From contig NZ_JALJCJ010000002.1 of the NCBI RefSeq assembly GCF_022899935.1, positions 744,001-808,000 of the forward strand: a DNA stretch of 64,000 nucleotides, given 5' to 3'. The stretch is from Shinella curvata. Lineage in GTDB: Bacteria > Pseudomonadota > Alphaproteobacteria > Rhizobiales > Rhizobiaceae. This document shows positions 45,652-54,503 of the stretch, piece after piece. The notes below the pieces were generated by a model. The model was not told the DNA's origin. It searched no databases and saw only the letters and a list, made by a program, of their open reading frames with translations. Position 1 is the stretch's first letter, and each line of letters opens with the position of its first letter. The translations under genes and the position numbers were made by a program.

Positions 45652-45924
45652 AGGTTTCCAATGCCAGTCCTGAAAATGCGCAGCGTAAGAAGGTTGCGCA
45701 AGCGCACCGCAAACGCAAGAGCCCGCCGCAATGAACCATACTGCAACGCCGCGTGCCGGTTTGTTGCGGGCCGCACGCGCCGGCTGCCACACCATGCGTA
45801 AGCACAGCGCGGCCGCCGTCGCCAGCCCCCATGCTGCCTGCATGGATAATTCCCCACTTTTGTTCCCCGGGCATGTTTTTGGGCTTGCATCGAAATCCCC
45901 GAGACTATAGGGGTTTCGTCGGTC

Positions 45925-46001
<77 letters not shown>

Positions 46002-46227
46002 TTTTAACACCTTGAAAATCATGGTGTTCGCGCGAAGCACAGCCTTTGGCGCTATCCCTCCTGCAGCAGCATCAATGAATTCAGAGTATGGGTCTTTCCG
46101 CCGAATTTTGCAGAAAATTCGCCAGTCGAAGAGATAGCGCAACTCGTTCGCTTCGTAGGGCTTCCATCCTTCAATCGCGAGCCGCGGTACACCCAATAGG
46201 ATCCGTTGCGCGCATTCGTTGCTTGCG

Positions 46228-46242
46228 CTAATACTATATTAG
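46228..46242 (+). promoter_or_regulatory. AT-rich dyad upstream of the third RTX gene
   Basis: CTAATA-CTA-TATTAG is a perfect inverted repeat 22 bases before the ATG and just upstream of the GGAGGG ribosome-binding site. It overlaps the likely -10 region (TATATT), so a regulator binding here would control the gene. The regulator is unknown. Confidence 0.45.
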
Positions 46243-46263
46243 GAATCTACTTTGGAGGGTGTG

Positions 46264-47184
46264 ATGGCTTCTATTAAGGTTGGCGGCGACTATTCAATCG
46301 ACATGGCGGACTTCGATTTCTATGTAGGAGATTTGGAGTCCGCGAAGATCACAAAGTTCACCAGTACCTTGATCACCGGCACAATTGATGGAACCAAGAT
46401 CACGATCAAAGGATCCGGTTTCCAGGCCGACAGCAACGGCGTTCCCGTGGCGGGTACGATCAAGAGCATCGGTGGCGTCGAGGGGGGCAAGACGGTGTTC
46501 TTGCTTTCCGGTGTTTCCATCTCGGTCCCGAAGATCTTGGATCTTGTCGAAAATGGAACGGCCGCAGCGGTAAAAGCTTTCGTGCAAAGCACTTTCAAAG
46601 GTGGTGACATCATTCACGGTGGCGCTTCGGACGACGTGATCCTGGGCTATGCCGGCGATGACAGCCTCTTCGGCGGCGGCGATGCGGACAAAATCTACGG
46701 CGGCTCCGGCAAGGATTACCTCAACGGCGGCGACGGCGCGGATATGCTGAACGGTGGTGCCGGCAATGATACGCTTCTGGGCGGTGTGGGCAACGATATC
46801 CTCAAGGGCAGTTCCGGCAACGACCTGCTGCAGGGCAGTGCCGGCGCCGACAGGCTCTGGGGTGGAGCGGGAGCGGATATCTTCCAGTTCAAATCGATCG
46901 CCAATTCCATGCTGACCAGCCAAGACACGATCTACGACTTTGCCCGTTCAGAGGGCGACAAAATCGACCTGAAGGCGATCGACGCCAATGTGAAGGTGGG
47001 CGGAAACCAGGCGTTTTCCTTCATCGGATCGGACGGCTTCCACAAGAAAGCCGGCGAGCTTCGCTACGAACACAAGTCGGGCGATACCTTTATACAGGGC
47101 GACGTGAACGGCGACGGCAAGATCGACTTCTCCGTCAAGGTGGATGCCCTCGTCAATTTTGCAAAGGGCGATTTCATCCTCTAG
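46264..47184 (+). CDS. RTX calcium-binding secreted protein
   Basis: A 306-residue protein. A short N-terminal part of about 110 residues with no recognised fold is followed by eight or nine GGxGxDxLx nonapeptides (about residues 112-205), then the 86-residue cassette shared with the RTX proteins at 1334 and 4765 (DTIYDF...AGELRY...GDVNGDGKIDF...GDFIL). GGAGGG before 46264 sets the start. It is probably exported by type I secretion. It lies between tRNA-Pro and the polysaccharide cluster, so a role in the extracellular matrix is conceivable but unproven. Confidence 0.85.
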   Translation: MASIKVGGDYSIDMADFDFYVGDLESAKITKFTSTLITGTIDGTKITIKGSGFQADSNGVPVAGTIKSIGGVEGGKTVFLLSGVSISVPKILDLVENGTAAAVKAFVQSTFKGGDIIHGGASDDVILGYAGDDSLFGGGDADKIYGGSGKDYLNGGDGADMLNGGAGNDTLLGGVGNDILKGSSGNDLLQGSAGADRLWGGAGADIFQFKSIANSMLTSQDTIYDFARSEGDKIDLKAIDANVKVGGNQAFSFIGSDGFHKKAGELRYEHKSGDTFIQGDVNGDGKIDFSVKVDALVNFAKGDFIL

Positions 47185-47233
47185 CGGCTGTCAGCGACAG
47201 CATCTGATCAAACCGCAGGTTGCTTGTACCTTC

Positions 47234-47258
47234 CATGCCCCGCCCCGAGCGGGGCATG
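47234..47258. terminator. Terminator after third RTX gene
   Basis: CATGCCCCGC (47234-47243) and GCGGGGCATG (47249-47258) form a perfect 10-bp stem with loop CCCGA, in front of TCGTTT. It separates convergent genes. Confidence 0.65.
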
Positions 47259-47453
47259 TCGTTTCGCAGATTGGGCAGGTTGGGGCCTGCGAACGCCATA
47301 CGCCGTGCGGGAAGCCAGCGTCTCGAGGCTCGCAGGAGCGAAATCGCTGGGCTGCGTATTCGAAAGAGGCGTGGCGGGAATGTTGGAGCCGCGGCTTGCA
47401 GGATCAGGCCGTTGTCCAGCGTTTTACGGTGAAGGAGCGGGCTGTCGCGCAAT

Positions 47454-48326
47454 TTACTCCGCTGACGATTTCATCTCGTTGCGCAAACGCAGTATATATT
47501 GCTTTTCATCATCCATGATGACGGACCGTCGCTGCGTCCACGTCACGCGCTCCTTGATGACTTTCGCCGGGATACCGGCGACGGCGCATGCTTTGGGGAC
47601 ATCCTTCACGACGAGGGCCGCAGCGCCGACGATGGCGCCTTCTTCTATCGTGACATTCTTCATGACGCTCGCGCCGCGCCCCAGCCAGACCCTTCGCTTC
47701 AGCGTGATGTGCTTCGGCACGTTGTTGATGATCCGCATTGTATCGAGATCGACGATCCCGTGGCTGTCCGTCCCCTGCAGAAGAACGCCGTCAGACCACA
47801 GGCCGCCGGCGGCAATCGTCACGGTCGTCCGGCCAAGCGACAATTCACCGCCGCCGATATAGGTGTTTTCACCGATGGTGAGCGTGTTGCCGGCGTCCAC
47901 CATTGTTGCGTTGAAGCGCATGATCCGCTCCGAAAACAAAACCGCCGTCTGGTTGTCGCCCCGAAGGGTGAACCTGATTTTCGAAGTGGGAGCAGGCACC
48001 CGAAAAAAGTAGAAATTGCAGTCCTTTATGGGCTTGGGAGCGGCAAATTTCACAACGGCCCTGATCGCCGACCAGGACCCGACCGGACACCATAGCCAAC
48101 AATTCGTCGCCGGCTGCTTGCCTTTGGCGGAGAAATGGAAATGCTCCAGTTCTATCCGCTCATATTGGCAGTCGGGGAAGTCCTCTCCCCAAAGCAGAAG
48201 CGACCTGTCGGGAGCCGTGCCCTCCTGAAAGGCATGTTCGAACAACCTGTGCGCCGAAATCGGCTCGCCGGAAGCCTTGCGCCCCCCCAACGCGGCTTCG
48301 ATCAGCCCACGTGCCGATTGTTTCAT
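47454..48326 (-). CDS. Hexapeptide-repeat acyltransferase
   Basis: A 290-residue protein. The C-terminal half is a left-handed beta-helix acyltransferase (GENTYIGGGELSLGRT, VWLGRGASVMKNVTIEEGAIVGAAALVVKDVP, AGIPAKVIKER), typical of O- or N-acetyltransferases that decorate polysaccharides. The N-terminal 130 residues form an additional domain I do not recognise. GGAGGACA lies 9 bases before the ATG. It is the last gene of the leftward polysaccharide group, so it probably acetylates the sugar. Confidence 0.83.
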   Translation of the reverse strand: MKQSARGLIEAALGGRKASGEPISAHRLFEHAFQEGTAPDRSLLLWGEDFPDCQYERIELEHFHFSAKGKQPATNCWLWCPVGSWSAIRAVVKFAAPKPIKDCNFYFFRVPAPTSKIRFTLRGDNQTAVLFSERIMRFNATMVDAGNTLTIGENTYIGGGELSLGRTTVTIAAGGLWSDGVLLQGTDSHGIVDLDTMRIINNVPKHITLKRRVWLGRGASVMKNVTIEEGAIVGAAALVVKDVPKACAVAGIPAKVIKERVTWTQRRSVIMDDEKQYILRLRNEMKSSAE

Positions 48327-48495
48327 GCAATATGTCCTCCAGATGCCGACCAGATTGGGATAACGGCGCGTCGCCGCCATTGCAAGGCGGCAATCGCCAT
48401 CTCTATTTCGGAACGTTCGCCATCGGTCCCGGCAAAGCCGACGGCGATGGAACCAATCGAGGCCCGTCATCGCGTCCGTGACGCTTCGTGGTGCT

Positions 48496-49650
48496 TCAGG
48501 CGATCAATCCGCGATAGATCGCTTCCGTCTCGCTGATCATGCGGTCCAGGCCGTAGTCGTGGCTGCGGGCGAGGGCAGCCCTGGTATGGCTGGCAAGGCG
48601 GTCTGTGTCGGTGAGGTGGAGCATCGCGGCGGCAAGGCGTTCCGGGTTGTCGTCGTTTTCCACCAACACGCCGTTCTCGCCGTCCTTCAGCACCATGGAG
48701 GCACCCCCGACATCCGTCAGCACCATCGGCTTGCCGGCGGCGGCAGCCTCCAGCATGACATAGGACATTGCCTCATAGCGACTTGGCATCGCCAGCGCGT
48801 CGATGGCGGCCATGGCCTGCGGGCCGGTGAAACGGGTGGTAAGGCAGATGCGGTCGGCAAAGCCGCTTGCTGCGATCCGTTGGCGAACCGTGTCTTCCAT
48901 TTCACCGGTCCCCACCATCAGGAGATAGGCATTCGGCGCGCGTGCGGCGAGAAGCTGGAAGGCGGCGATCAGGCGTTCGGGGGCCTTCTGGTGGCAAAGA
49001 CGGCCGACGAAGCCGAAGACGAGGGCGTCGGCGGGGATGGCCAGCGCGCTGCGCACGGCCTCGCGCATATCCGTTGGCGGTGTCCCGACGCCATTGACGA
49101 CGATCGACAGCTTTTCACGGGGCATGCCCAGAGCGCGGGCGTGGGCGTATTCGTCGGCGGAGACGCAAATCAGCCGCTCGGTGAAGGCGCGGGCAAGGAG
49201 CCTTTCGATCGAGCCGTAGATCTTGCGGCCGAGATTGCCCAGGCCGGGATCCATGGTGCGAAAGGCGTGCGGCGTATAGACCCGCGCTATGGGACGGCCG
49301 GACAAGCGCAGCCGCGAAAGCGCGCCGGCCTTCGACGAGTGGCCGTGGATGATATCGAAAGGCCCCGCACGACGCACGACGGCGTTGAGCGACCGCCATG
49401 CTGCGAGATCCGAAGGTCCCGGCGAGCGCGCCATGGGGACGGAATGCACGCCGGCGAGGCCGAGCCCCCGCAGCTCTTCGACGAAACGTTCTTCGGCACG
49501 AACAGGCGAATAGACGGCATGCACGATATGGCCGCGTGCCTGCATACCACGGCACAGGTCGATGAAGTGCCGGCCGGAGCCGCCGCCGCTTGGCTCCAGC
49601 ACCTCCATGAGACGCATTTGCCGCGGGTTCCTGTCCTGTAAGGGTGTCAT
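48496..49650 (-). CDS. GT4 family glycosyltransferase
   Basis: A 384-residue GT-B fold glycosyltransferase. Motifs of GT4: the glycine-rich N-terminal loop PSGGGSGRHF, FGFVGRLCHQKAPERLI, and the ExxxxxxxE region MPSRYEAMSYVMLEAAAAGKP. It transfers a sugar from a nucleotide donor to the lipid-linked repeat; donor and acceptor are unknown. The start at 49650 follows the polymerase stop by 7 bases. Confidence 0.9.
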   Translation of the reverse strand: MTPLQDRNPRQMRLMEVLEPSGGGSGRHFIDLCRGMQARGHIVHAVYSPVRAEERFVEELRGLGLAGVHSVPMARSPGPSDLAAWRSLNAVVRRAGPFDIIHGHSSKAGALSRLRLSGRPIARVYTPHAFRTMDPGLGNLGRKIYGSIERLLARAFTERLICVSADEYAHARALGMPREKLSIVVNGVGTPPTDMREAVRSALAIPADALVFGFVGRLCHQKAPERLIAAFQLLAARAPNAYLLMVGTGEMEDTVRQRIAASGFADRICLTTRFTGPQAMAAIDALAMPSRYEAMSYVMLEAAAAGKPMVLTDVGGASMVLKDGENGVLVENDDNPERLAAAMLHLTDTDRLASHTRAALARSHDYGLDRMISETEAIYRGLIA

Positions 49651-49657
49651 GATGCGA

Positions 49658-50893
49658 TCAGCCCGATCCGGTCTTTCTGTTGTGACGCTTTTCGAGCGCG
49701 ATGCATCCCCAGAGCACGCCGATCTGCAGATAGGCGTGGCGCCAGTGGTCCGTGTCGATGACGAAGCCGATCGCCGTGTGTCCGACAACGGTGATGAAGG
49801 CGATCATGAGATAGGGTTGCCAGGGCCGGTTGCGCAGGAGCATTTTGAACCCCGCCCACAGGCTCCAGACGATGAGGGTTAAGTAGCAGGCAAAACCCAG
49901 CCAGCCGTAGGAGGTCAGCGATTTCAGCCAGATGTTGTGTTCGTCTTCGGGAAAGATCTGGCTGAACACCATGGGACCGATGCCGAGCGGCTTTTCCATC
50001 GCCATGAGGAAACCGATGCGATGGCGGTCGAACCGGCCGAGATGACCGCCGTCGTAGTCCTGCACGAGCTGCGTGCGACTGGAGAAGAGGTCGGCGACCT
50101 TGTCGAACTGAAGCGCGACAAGCAGCGCAATGATCATCAACCCGGCGGCCGAAAGGCTGAGGACCAGGATCTTCAGGCGAAAGGCACCCGTGCGCTCCTT
50201 GAGCAGCATGATGAAGACGAGGGCGACCACCGAGAAAAGGTAGAGTGCCCAGGCCGCGCGGGAAAAGGACAGGAACAGGCCGAGGGCGAGAATGAGAACG
50301 CCGACGATCTTCAGCGGTGCGCCAAGGATGCGGCCGGCGAGCAGCCCGTGCACGAGGTAGAGCGAGGGGGCAACGAGGAAGGGGCCAAAGACGTTCGGAT
50401 CCTGGAAGGCGCCCTTGGCGCGGTCGTAGAGCGTGAAGGCCTCGCTGCCGGGAAAGGCATGGAAATAGCCGAGGATGCCGAGCAGCGAGGTGATGATGGC
50501 GCTGGCCACCCAGGCGCGGAAGATGAGGTCTAGCCGCTCGTGCCTGGCCTCGACGATGGAGGCGAAGAAGATGCTGGAAAGCGCCAGGAACAGCGAGACG
50601 GCGATATACATCGGGCCGACCGAAAGGTCATCCAGCATCGTCAGCGAGAGCATGCCGCCGACATTGAAAAGCAGGATGAGCACCACGAGGGGCGCGATGT
50701 AGCGCGAGATGCGCAGGCCGACGATCGCCCAGAGGCCGATGAGAGCGGCCATGAAGAGTTCATAGGGCGCAGGCTCGCTGATGACGAAGCCGGAGAGAAA
50801 GACGCCCACGGCCACCAGCATCGATCCCACGACGCCGAGGGCCGCAAGCTGCGGCCGGAAAGGCGGGGCATAGGGGAGGGCCGTGTCGCTCAA
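49658..50893 (-). CDS. O-antigen ligase/Wzy-type polysaccharide polymerase
   Basis: A 411-residue membrane protein with ten to twelve helices and a long periplasmic loop (around EKPLGIGPMVFSQIFPEDEHNIWLKSL) that holds the signature of the O-antigen ligase family, which includes Wzy-like polymerases. Polymerisation of lipid-linked repeats in the periplasm is expected. Its start overlaps the stop of the upstream glycosyl-phosphotransferase gene by 4 bases (ATGA). Confidence 0.87.
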   Translation of the reverse strand: MSDTALPYAPPFRPQLAALGVVGSMLVAVGVFLSGFVISEPAPYELFMAALIGLWAIVGLRISRYIAPLVVLILLFNVGGMLSLTMLDDLSVGPMYIAVSLFLALSSIFFASIVEARHERLDLIFRAWVASAIITSLLGILGYFHAFPGSEAFTLYDRAKGAFQDPNVFGPFLVAPSLYLVHGLLAGRILGAPLKIVGVLILALGLFLSFSRAAWALYLFSVVALVFIMLLKERTGAFRLKILVLSLSAAGLMIIALLVALQFDKVADLFSSRTQLVQDYDGGHLGRFDRHRIGFLMAMEKPLGIGPMVFSQIFPEDEHNIWLKSLTSYGWLGFACYLTLIVWSLWAGFKMLLRNRPWQPYLMIAFITVVGHTAIGFVIDTDHWRHAYLQIGVLWGCIALEKRHNRKTGSG

Positions 50894-52464
50894 TAGGCGT
50901 TTTCCGTGTTGAGCAGCCGGAAGGGCGTGAGCACCAGGATTTTCAGGTCCAGCCAGAGCGACCAGTTCTCGATGTAATAGAGATCGAATTCCGTGCGGAA
51001 GCGGATCTTGTCGTCATGGTCGATCTCGCCGCGCCAGCCGTTGATCTGCGCCCAGCCGGTAACACCGGGTTTGACGCGGTGGCGTGCGAAATAGCCTTCG
51101 ACCACATCGACATATTTCCGGTCGTGCGATTGGGCCTGGATGGCATGCGGGCGCGGGCCGACGAGCGAGAGTTCCCCCTTCAGCACGTTGAAGATCTGCG
51201 GCAATTCGTCGATCGAGGACTTGCGGATGAAGCGTCCAACGGCGGTCACACGCGGGTCGCCCTTCGTCACCGCGGCGCGCGCCGTCGGATCGGAAAGGTG
51301 CGTGTACATCGAGCGGAACTTGTAGACCTCGATGACCTCGTTGTTGAAACCGTGACGCTTCTGCTTGAAGAGGATCGGGCCGGGCGAGGAAAGCTTTACG
51401 GCGAGCGCTGCACCAAGGAAGACCGGCCAGAGCAGCAGCAGCGCCACGACGGAGAAGAAAATGTCGAAGATGCGTTTTGCGACATTGTCCCAGTCGGCGA
51501 TCGGCTTGTCGAAGATATCGAGCATCGGCAGGTTGCCGACCTGCGAATAGCTGCGCGGTCTGAAACGCAGACCCTTGGCATGGGCTGCAAGGCGGATGTC
51601 GACGGGCAGCACCCAGAGTTTCTTGAGGAGCGAGAGAATGCGCGCCTCCGCCGAAAGCGGCAGCGAGATGATCAGCATGTCGATGCGTGCGAGGCGGGCG
51701 AATTCGACGAGCTCGGCGACGTTGCCCAGCTTGGGATAGCCGGCGATGATCGAGGGGGAGCGGCGCTCGTCACGGTCGTCGAAGATGCCGCAGATGCGGA
51801 TATCGTTTTCCGGCTGGTGTTCCAGCGTCCGGATGAGCTCCTTGGCGGGTTCGCCGCCGCCGACGATCACCGCGCGGCGCTCCATGGTGCCGTTGCGGGC
51901 CCAGCGGCGGATCGAATAGGCGATGATCTGGCGCTCGACGAGCAGGTAGACCGCACCGCCCGCAAACCAGGAGGCGAACCAGACGCGGGAATATTCCTCG
52001 CCGGACTTAAAGAAGAAGACGACGAGCGCCATTGCGCCGAAGGCGGCGGCCCATGCGGCAAGAATGCGCGGCGTCATGCGCCAGGGCGAACGCAGGGCCG
52101 GCACCTGGTAGGCGTCGGCCAGCTGCAACAGCAGAACGCCGACGGCCGAGCCACCGAACAGCACCGACAGGTAGAAGACGGTCATGTTCATGCCGGGCGC
52201 GCTGACATAGGCAAGGTGGATAGCGTAGCCGACCGTCAGCAGGGCGATGAATTCGAGCAAGCGCAGCAGGCCGATGATCATGCTCGGCGAATAGGTGTCC
52301 GCACGAAACTGTAGCGCGATCTTCTGGGCAAGCGGGTTCAGTTCGACCGTTCGGCCGCCGTCATAGTCCGACGGAGGACTGTTGGCCGCGATCGTCCGGA
52401 TTTCGGAAACTTTCCGCCTCAGTTCTTCGGGATCGAAGGAGTCGGGTTTGTCGACATGGTTCAT
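50890..52464 (-). CDS. Undecaprenyl-phosphate hexose phosphotransferase (WcaJ/ExoY type)
   Basis: A 524-residue initiating enzyme that loads the first sugar phosphate onto undecaprenyl phosphate. Four N-terminal helices and a CoA-binding-like domain (AVIVGGGEPAKELIRTL) precede the catalytic domain: KRIFDIFFSVVALLLLWP, the KFRSMY block, KSSIDELPQIFNVLKGELSLVGPRP and KPGVTGWAQINGWRG. This architecture is typical of the long WcaJ-type transferases. Start ATG 52464. Confidence 0.93.
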   Translation of the reverse strand: MNHVDKPDSFDPEELRRKVSEIRTIAANSPPSDYDGGRTVELNPLAQKIALQFRADTYSPSMIIGLLRLLEFIALLTVGYAIHLAYVSAPGMNMTVFYLSVLFGGSAVGVLLLQLADAYQVPALRSPWRMTPRILAAWAAAFGAMALVVFFFKSGEEYSRVWFASWFAGGAVYLLVERQIIAYSIRRWARNGTMERRAVIVGGGEPAKELIRTLEHQPENDIRICGIFDDRDERRSPSIIAGYPKLGNVAELVEFARLARIDMLIISLPLSAEARILSLLKKLWVLPVDIRLAAHAKGLRFRPRSYSQVGNLPMLDIFDKPIADWDNVAKRIFDIFFSVVALLLLWPVFLGAALAVKLSSPGPILFKQKRHGFNNEVIEVYKFRSMYTHLSDPTARAAVTKGDPRVTAVGRFIRKSSIDELPQIFNVLKGELSLVGPRPHAIQAQSHDRKYVDVVEGYFARHRVKPGVTGWAQINGWRGEIDHDDKIRFRTEFDLYYIENWSLWLDLKILVLTPFRLLNTENAY

Positions 52465-52543
52465 GGCACGCACCTGTAGGGGCTTTGTACCGGAGATAGC
52501 ACGAAGCCCCTAAGAAACGTTTACGTGGCGGAAGGCTGGCCGC

Positions 52544-53710
52544 TCAGGGGGCGTATCGTTTTCCGCCAGCCTGGCCGGCGAGGATGTCGCGGTAGAGATC
52601 GAGCAACGAGGACGACATCGTCGATGCCGAGAACGTATTCTTGAAGGTCTGGGGCTCCGGCATGACCTTGTGGAACCAGTCGGGATCGTTGACGGCTTCC
52701 CGCATCACGTTGGCGAGCGAATCCGCATCGCCTGGCTCGGCAAGCGCGATGCTGTTCTGGCCGAGAACTTCCGGAATGCCGCCGACACGGCTCGCGATGA
52801 CCGGTTTGCGCGCGGCAAGCGCTTCAAGCACGATATAGGGCATGGCCTCCGCGCGCGACGGCACGACGACGTTGCGGGTGAGAGCAAAGGCCTCGCGGGC
52901 GCGCATGGCGGGCATCATGGCGATGCGTCGGCCGAGCCCCCAGCGCAGCATCATATTCTCATACTTTTCCTTGTCCGGTCCGTCGCCGATCATCAGAGCG
53001 GAGAGCGGCCGGCCGACGAGGCGTTCCGTCCGAGCGAAGGCATCGACGAAAACGTCCGGCCCCTTCAGGTCGCGCAGCATGCCGATATAGAGGAAATCGA
53101 CCGCATCCTCGCGTGGGTGCACGATCTCGAAATCCCGGTCATGGATGCCGTTGTAGATGCGTTCGGCGCGTTTGCGGGGCTTTCCCACCTTTGTGGCGTA
53201 AGCGTCGCGCTCGAAATCGCAGACGAAGACCAGGCTGTCGCCGAGCCGTTCGAGCAGCCGCTCCGCCGTCAGAATCGAAAGACCCGTGACGGTGCGGCGG
53301 TCGTAGTGCAGGCTGCCGCCATGCGGCGAATAGAGGCGGGCTACGCGATACCTGTTGACCCGCAGGGCTGAGCCGATGAGCCGGGCAATGGCGCCGCCTT
53401 TGGCGCCATGACCGTGCAACACATCCGGCTGCAAACTTTTGATTTCACGGTAACTATGCCTGAACGCCGCGATATCGCGCAGGCTGACGGCGCGGCTGAT
53501 CGGCAGGCGGACGAGGCCAAGGGAAAGATAGGGACGGATCTCGTCGAACAGCGCATCCTCGAACGAGCCGCCCGTGAGGCTGTCACAGACGATGCCGACA
53601 TCGTGCCCGGCCTTGGCATGGAATTCGGCGAGATCGCGCACATGGCGAAAGATCCCGCCGATGGGCGACCGGAAACAATGAATGATGCGCAGAGGCCCAT
53701 CGTCCGCCAT
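52544..53710 (-). CDS. GT4 family glycosyltransferase
   Basis: A 388-residue GT-B glycosyltransferase. SPIGGIFRHVRDLAE is the N-terminal glycine loop, YIGMLRDLKGPDVFVDAF the nucleotide-sugar domain start, and VVPSRAEAMPYIVLEALAARKPVIAS the C-terminal catalytic block. It is the second GT4 of the cluster. The specific sugar is unknown. It starts 5 bases after the export-lipoprotein stop, so the two are coupled. Confidence 0.9.
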   Translation of the reverse strand: MADDGPLRIIHCFRSPIGGIFRHVRDLAEFHAKAGHDVGIVCDSLTGGSFEDALFDEIRPYLSLGLVRLPISRAVSLRDIAAFRHSYREIKSLQPDVLHGHGAKGGAIARLIGSALRVNRYRVARLYSPHGGSLHYDRRTVTGLSILTAERLLERLGDSLVFVCDFERDAYATKVGKPRKRAERIYNGIHDRDFEIVHPREDAVDFLYIGMLRDLKGPDVFVDAFARTERLVGRPLSALMIGDGPDKEKYENMMLRWGLGRRIAMMPAMRAREAFALTRNVVVPSRAEAMPYIVLEALAARKPVIASRVGGIPEVLGQNSIALAEPGDADSLANVMREAVNDPDWFHKVMPEPQTFKNTFSASTMSSSLLDLYRDILAGQAGGKRYAP

Positions 53711-53715
53711 AACGC

Positions 53716-54291
53716 TCAGAACAGCCGTTCGCGGACGTAGATGGTGTCTCCGGCCAGCACGGGATCGGAGATGGAGACGCGGCCCGTGATGATCTTGCCG
53801 TTGATCTTGCGCGTGACGTCCACATCGCCCTGATTGGCGCGCGGAGAGAAGCCGCCGGCCACCGCGATGGCGTTCTGGATCGTCATGCCGGCGACATAGC
53901 TGTATTGCCCGGCCTGACCGACTTCACCCATGATATAGATGGATCGATAGCGGTCGACCTCGATGGAAACGTCGGGATCGCGAAGGTAGCCCTGTCGCAA
54001 TTTCGTGGCGATAACCCGTTCGAGTTCCTGGATCGTCTGGCCGCGTGCAGGGACGGCGCCGACCAGCGGGAAGGCGATGTAGCCGGCCTGATCGATCGTA
54101 TAGGTATTGCTGAGGCCGGGCTGTTCGAAGACGGTGACGCGCAGCCGATCGCCGCTGTCGAGACGATAGGGCTGGATGGTCGCCTCGTGGAAGGCCTTGG
54201 GGGCAGGGCGGTAGCCGCTGCAGCCCGAAACGGCCGGCACGATAAGTGCCAGCGCGAGCAGCATGCCCTTGTTGATCGTTGCGAACGTCAT
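53716..54291 (-). CDS. Wza-like polysaccharide export lipoprotein
   Basis: A 191-residue outer-membrane export protein. The lipobox is AVSGCSG near residue 24. A Poly_export domain (YRLDSGDRLRVTVFEQPGLSNTY) and a SLBB domain (IYIMGEVGQAGQYSYVAGMTIQNAIAVAGGF) follow. It is short compared with E. coli Wza (379), like the rhizobial and holdfast-type exporters. The ATG at 54291 begins the signal peptide. Confidence 0.88.
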   Translation of the reverse strand: MTFATINKGMLLALALIVPAVSGCSGYRPAPKAFHEATIQPYRLDSGDRLRVTVFEQPGLSNTYTIDQAGYIAFPLVGAVPARGQTIQELERVIATKLRQGYLRDPDVSIEVDRYRSIYIMGEVGQAGQYSYVAGMTIQNAIAVAGGFSPRANQGDVDVTRKINGKIITGRVSISDPVLAGDTIYVRERLF

Positions 54292-54503
54292 TCGCTTTCC
54301 CAATCCGGAAATCAGAAGTCTTGTGCCCGTTATCGATCCGTTAGGGTTAATGGCTGGTAAAGGATCGCACACGAACCGGATCAGGACGGAGACTTTTTCG
54401 CGAAACGGGTACGGGAAGGGGTCTCGGCAACCGGCGATAATTAACCCTTGCGTTACCATGTTTGTTTACCGTGCGGGCAAATCGTCGTGTTTGGAGCAGG
54501 GAT
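54292..54503. promoter_or_regulatory. Divergent promoter region of the polysaccharide export genes
   Basis: A 212-bp region between the Wza-like and co-polymerase genes. TTAGGGTTAATGG (54341-54353) is, on the other strand, CCATTAACCCTAA. ATTAACCCTTGCGTTACC (54440-54457) shares ATTAACCCT with it in inverted orientation. Both resemble CtrA-type TTAA-N7-TTAA sites with imperfect second halves, each facing one gene. Confidence 0.4.
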
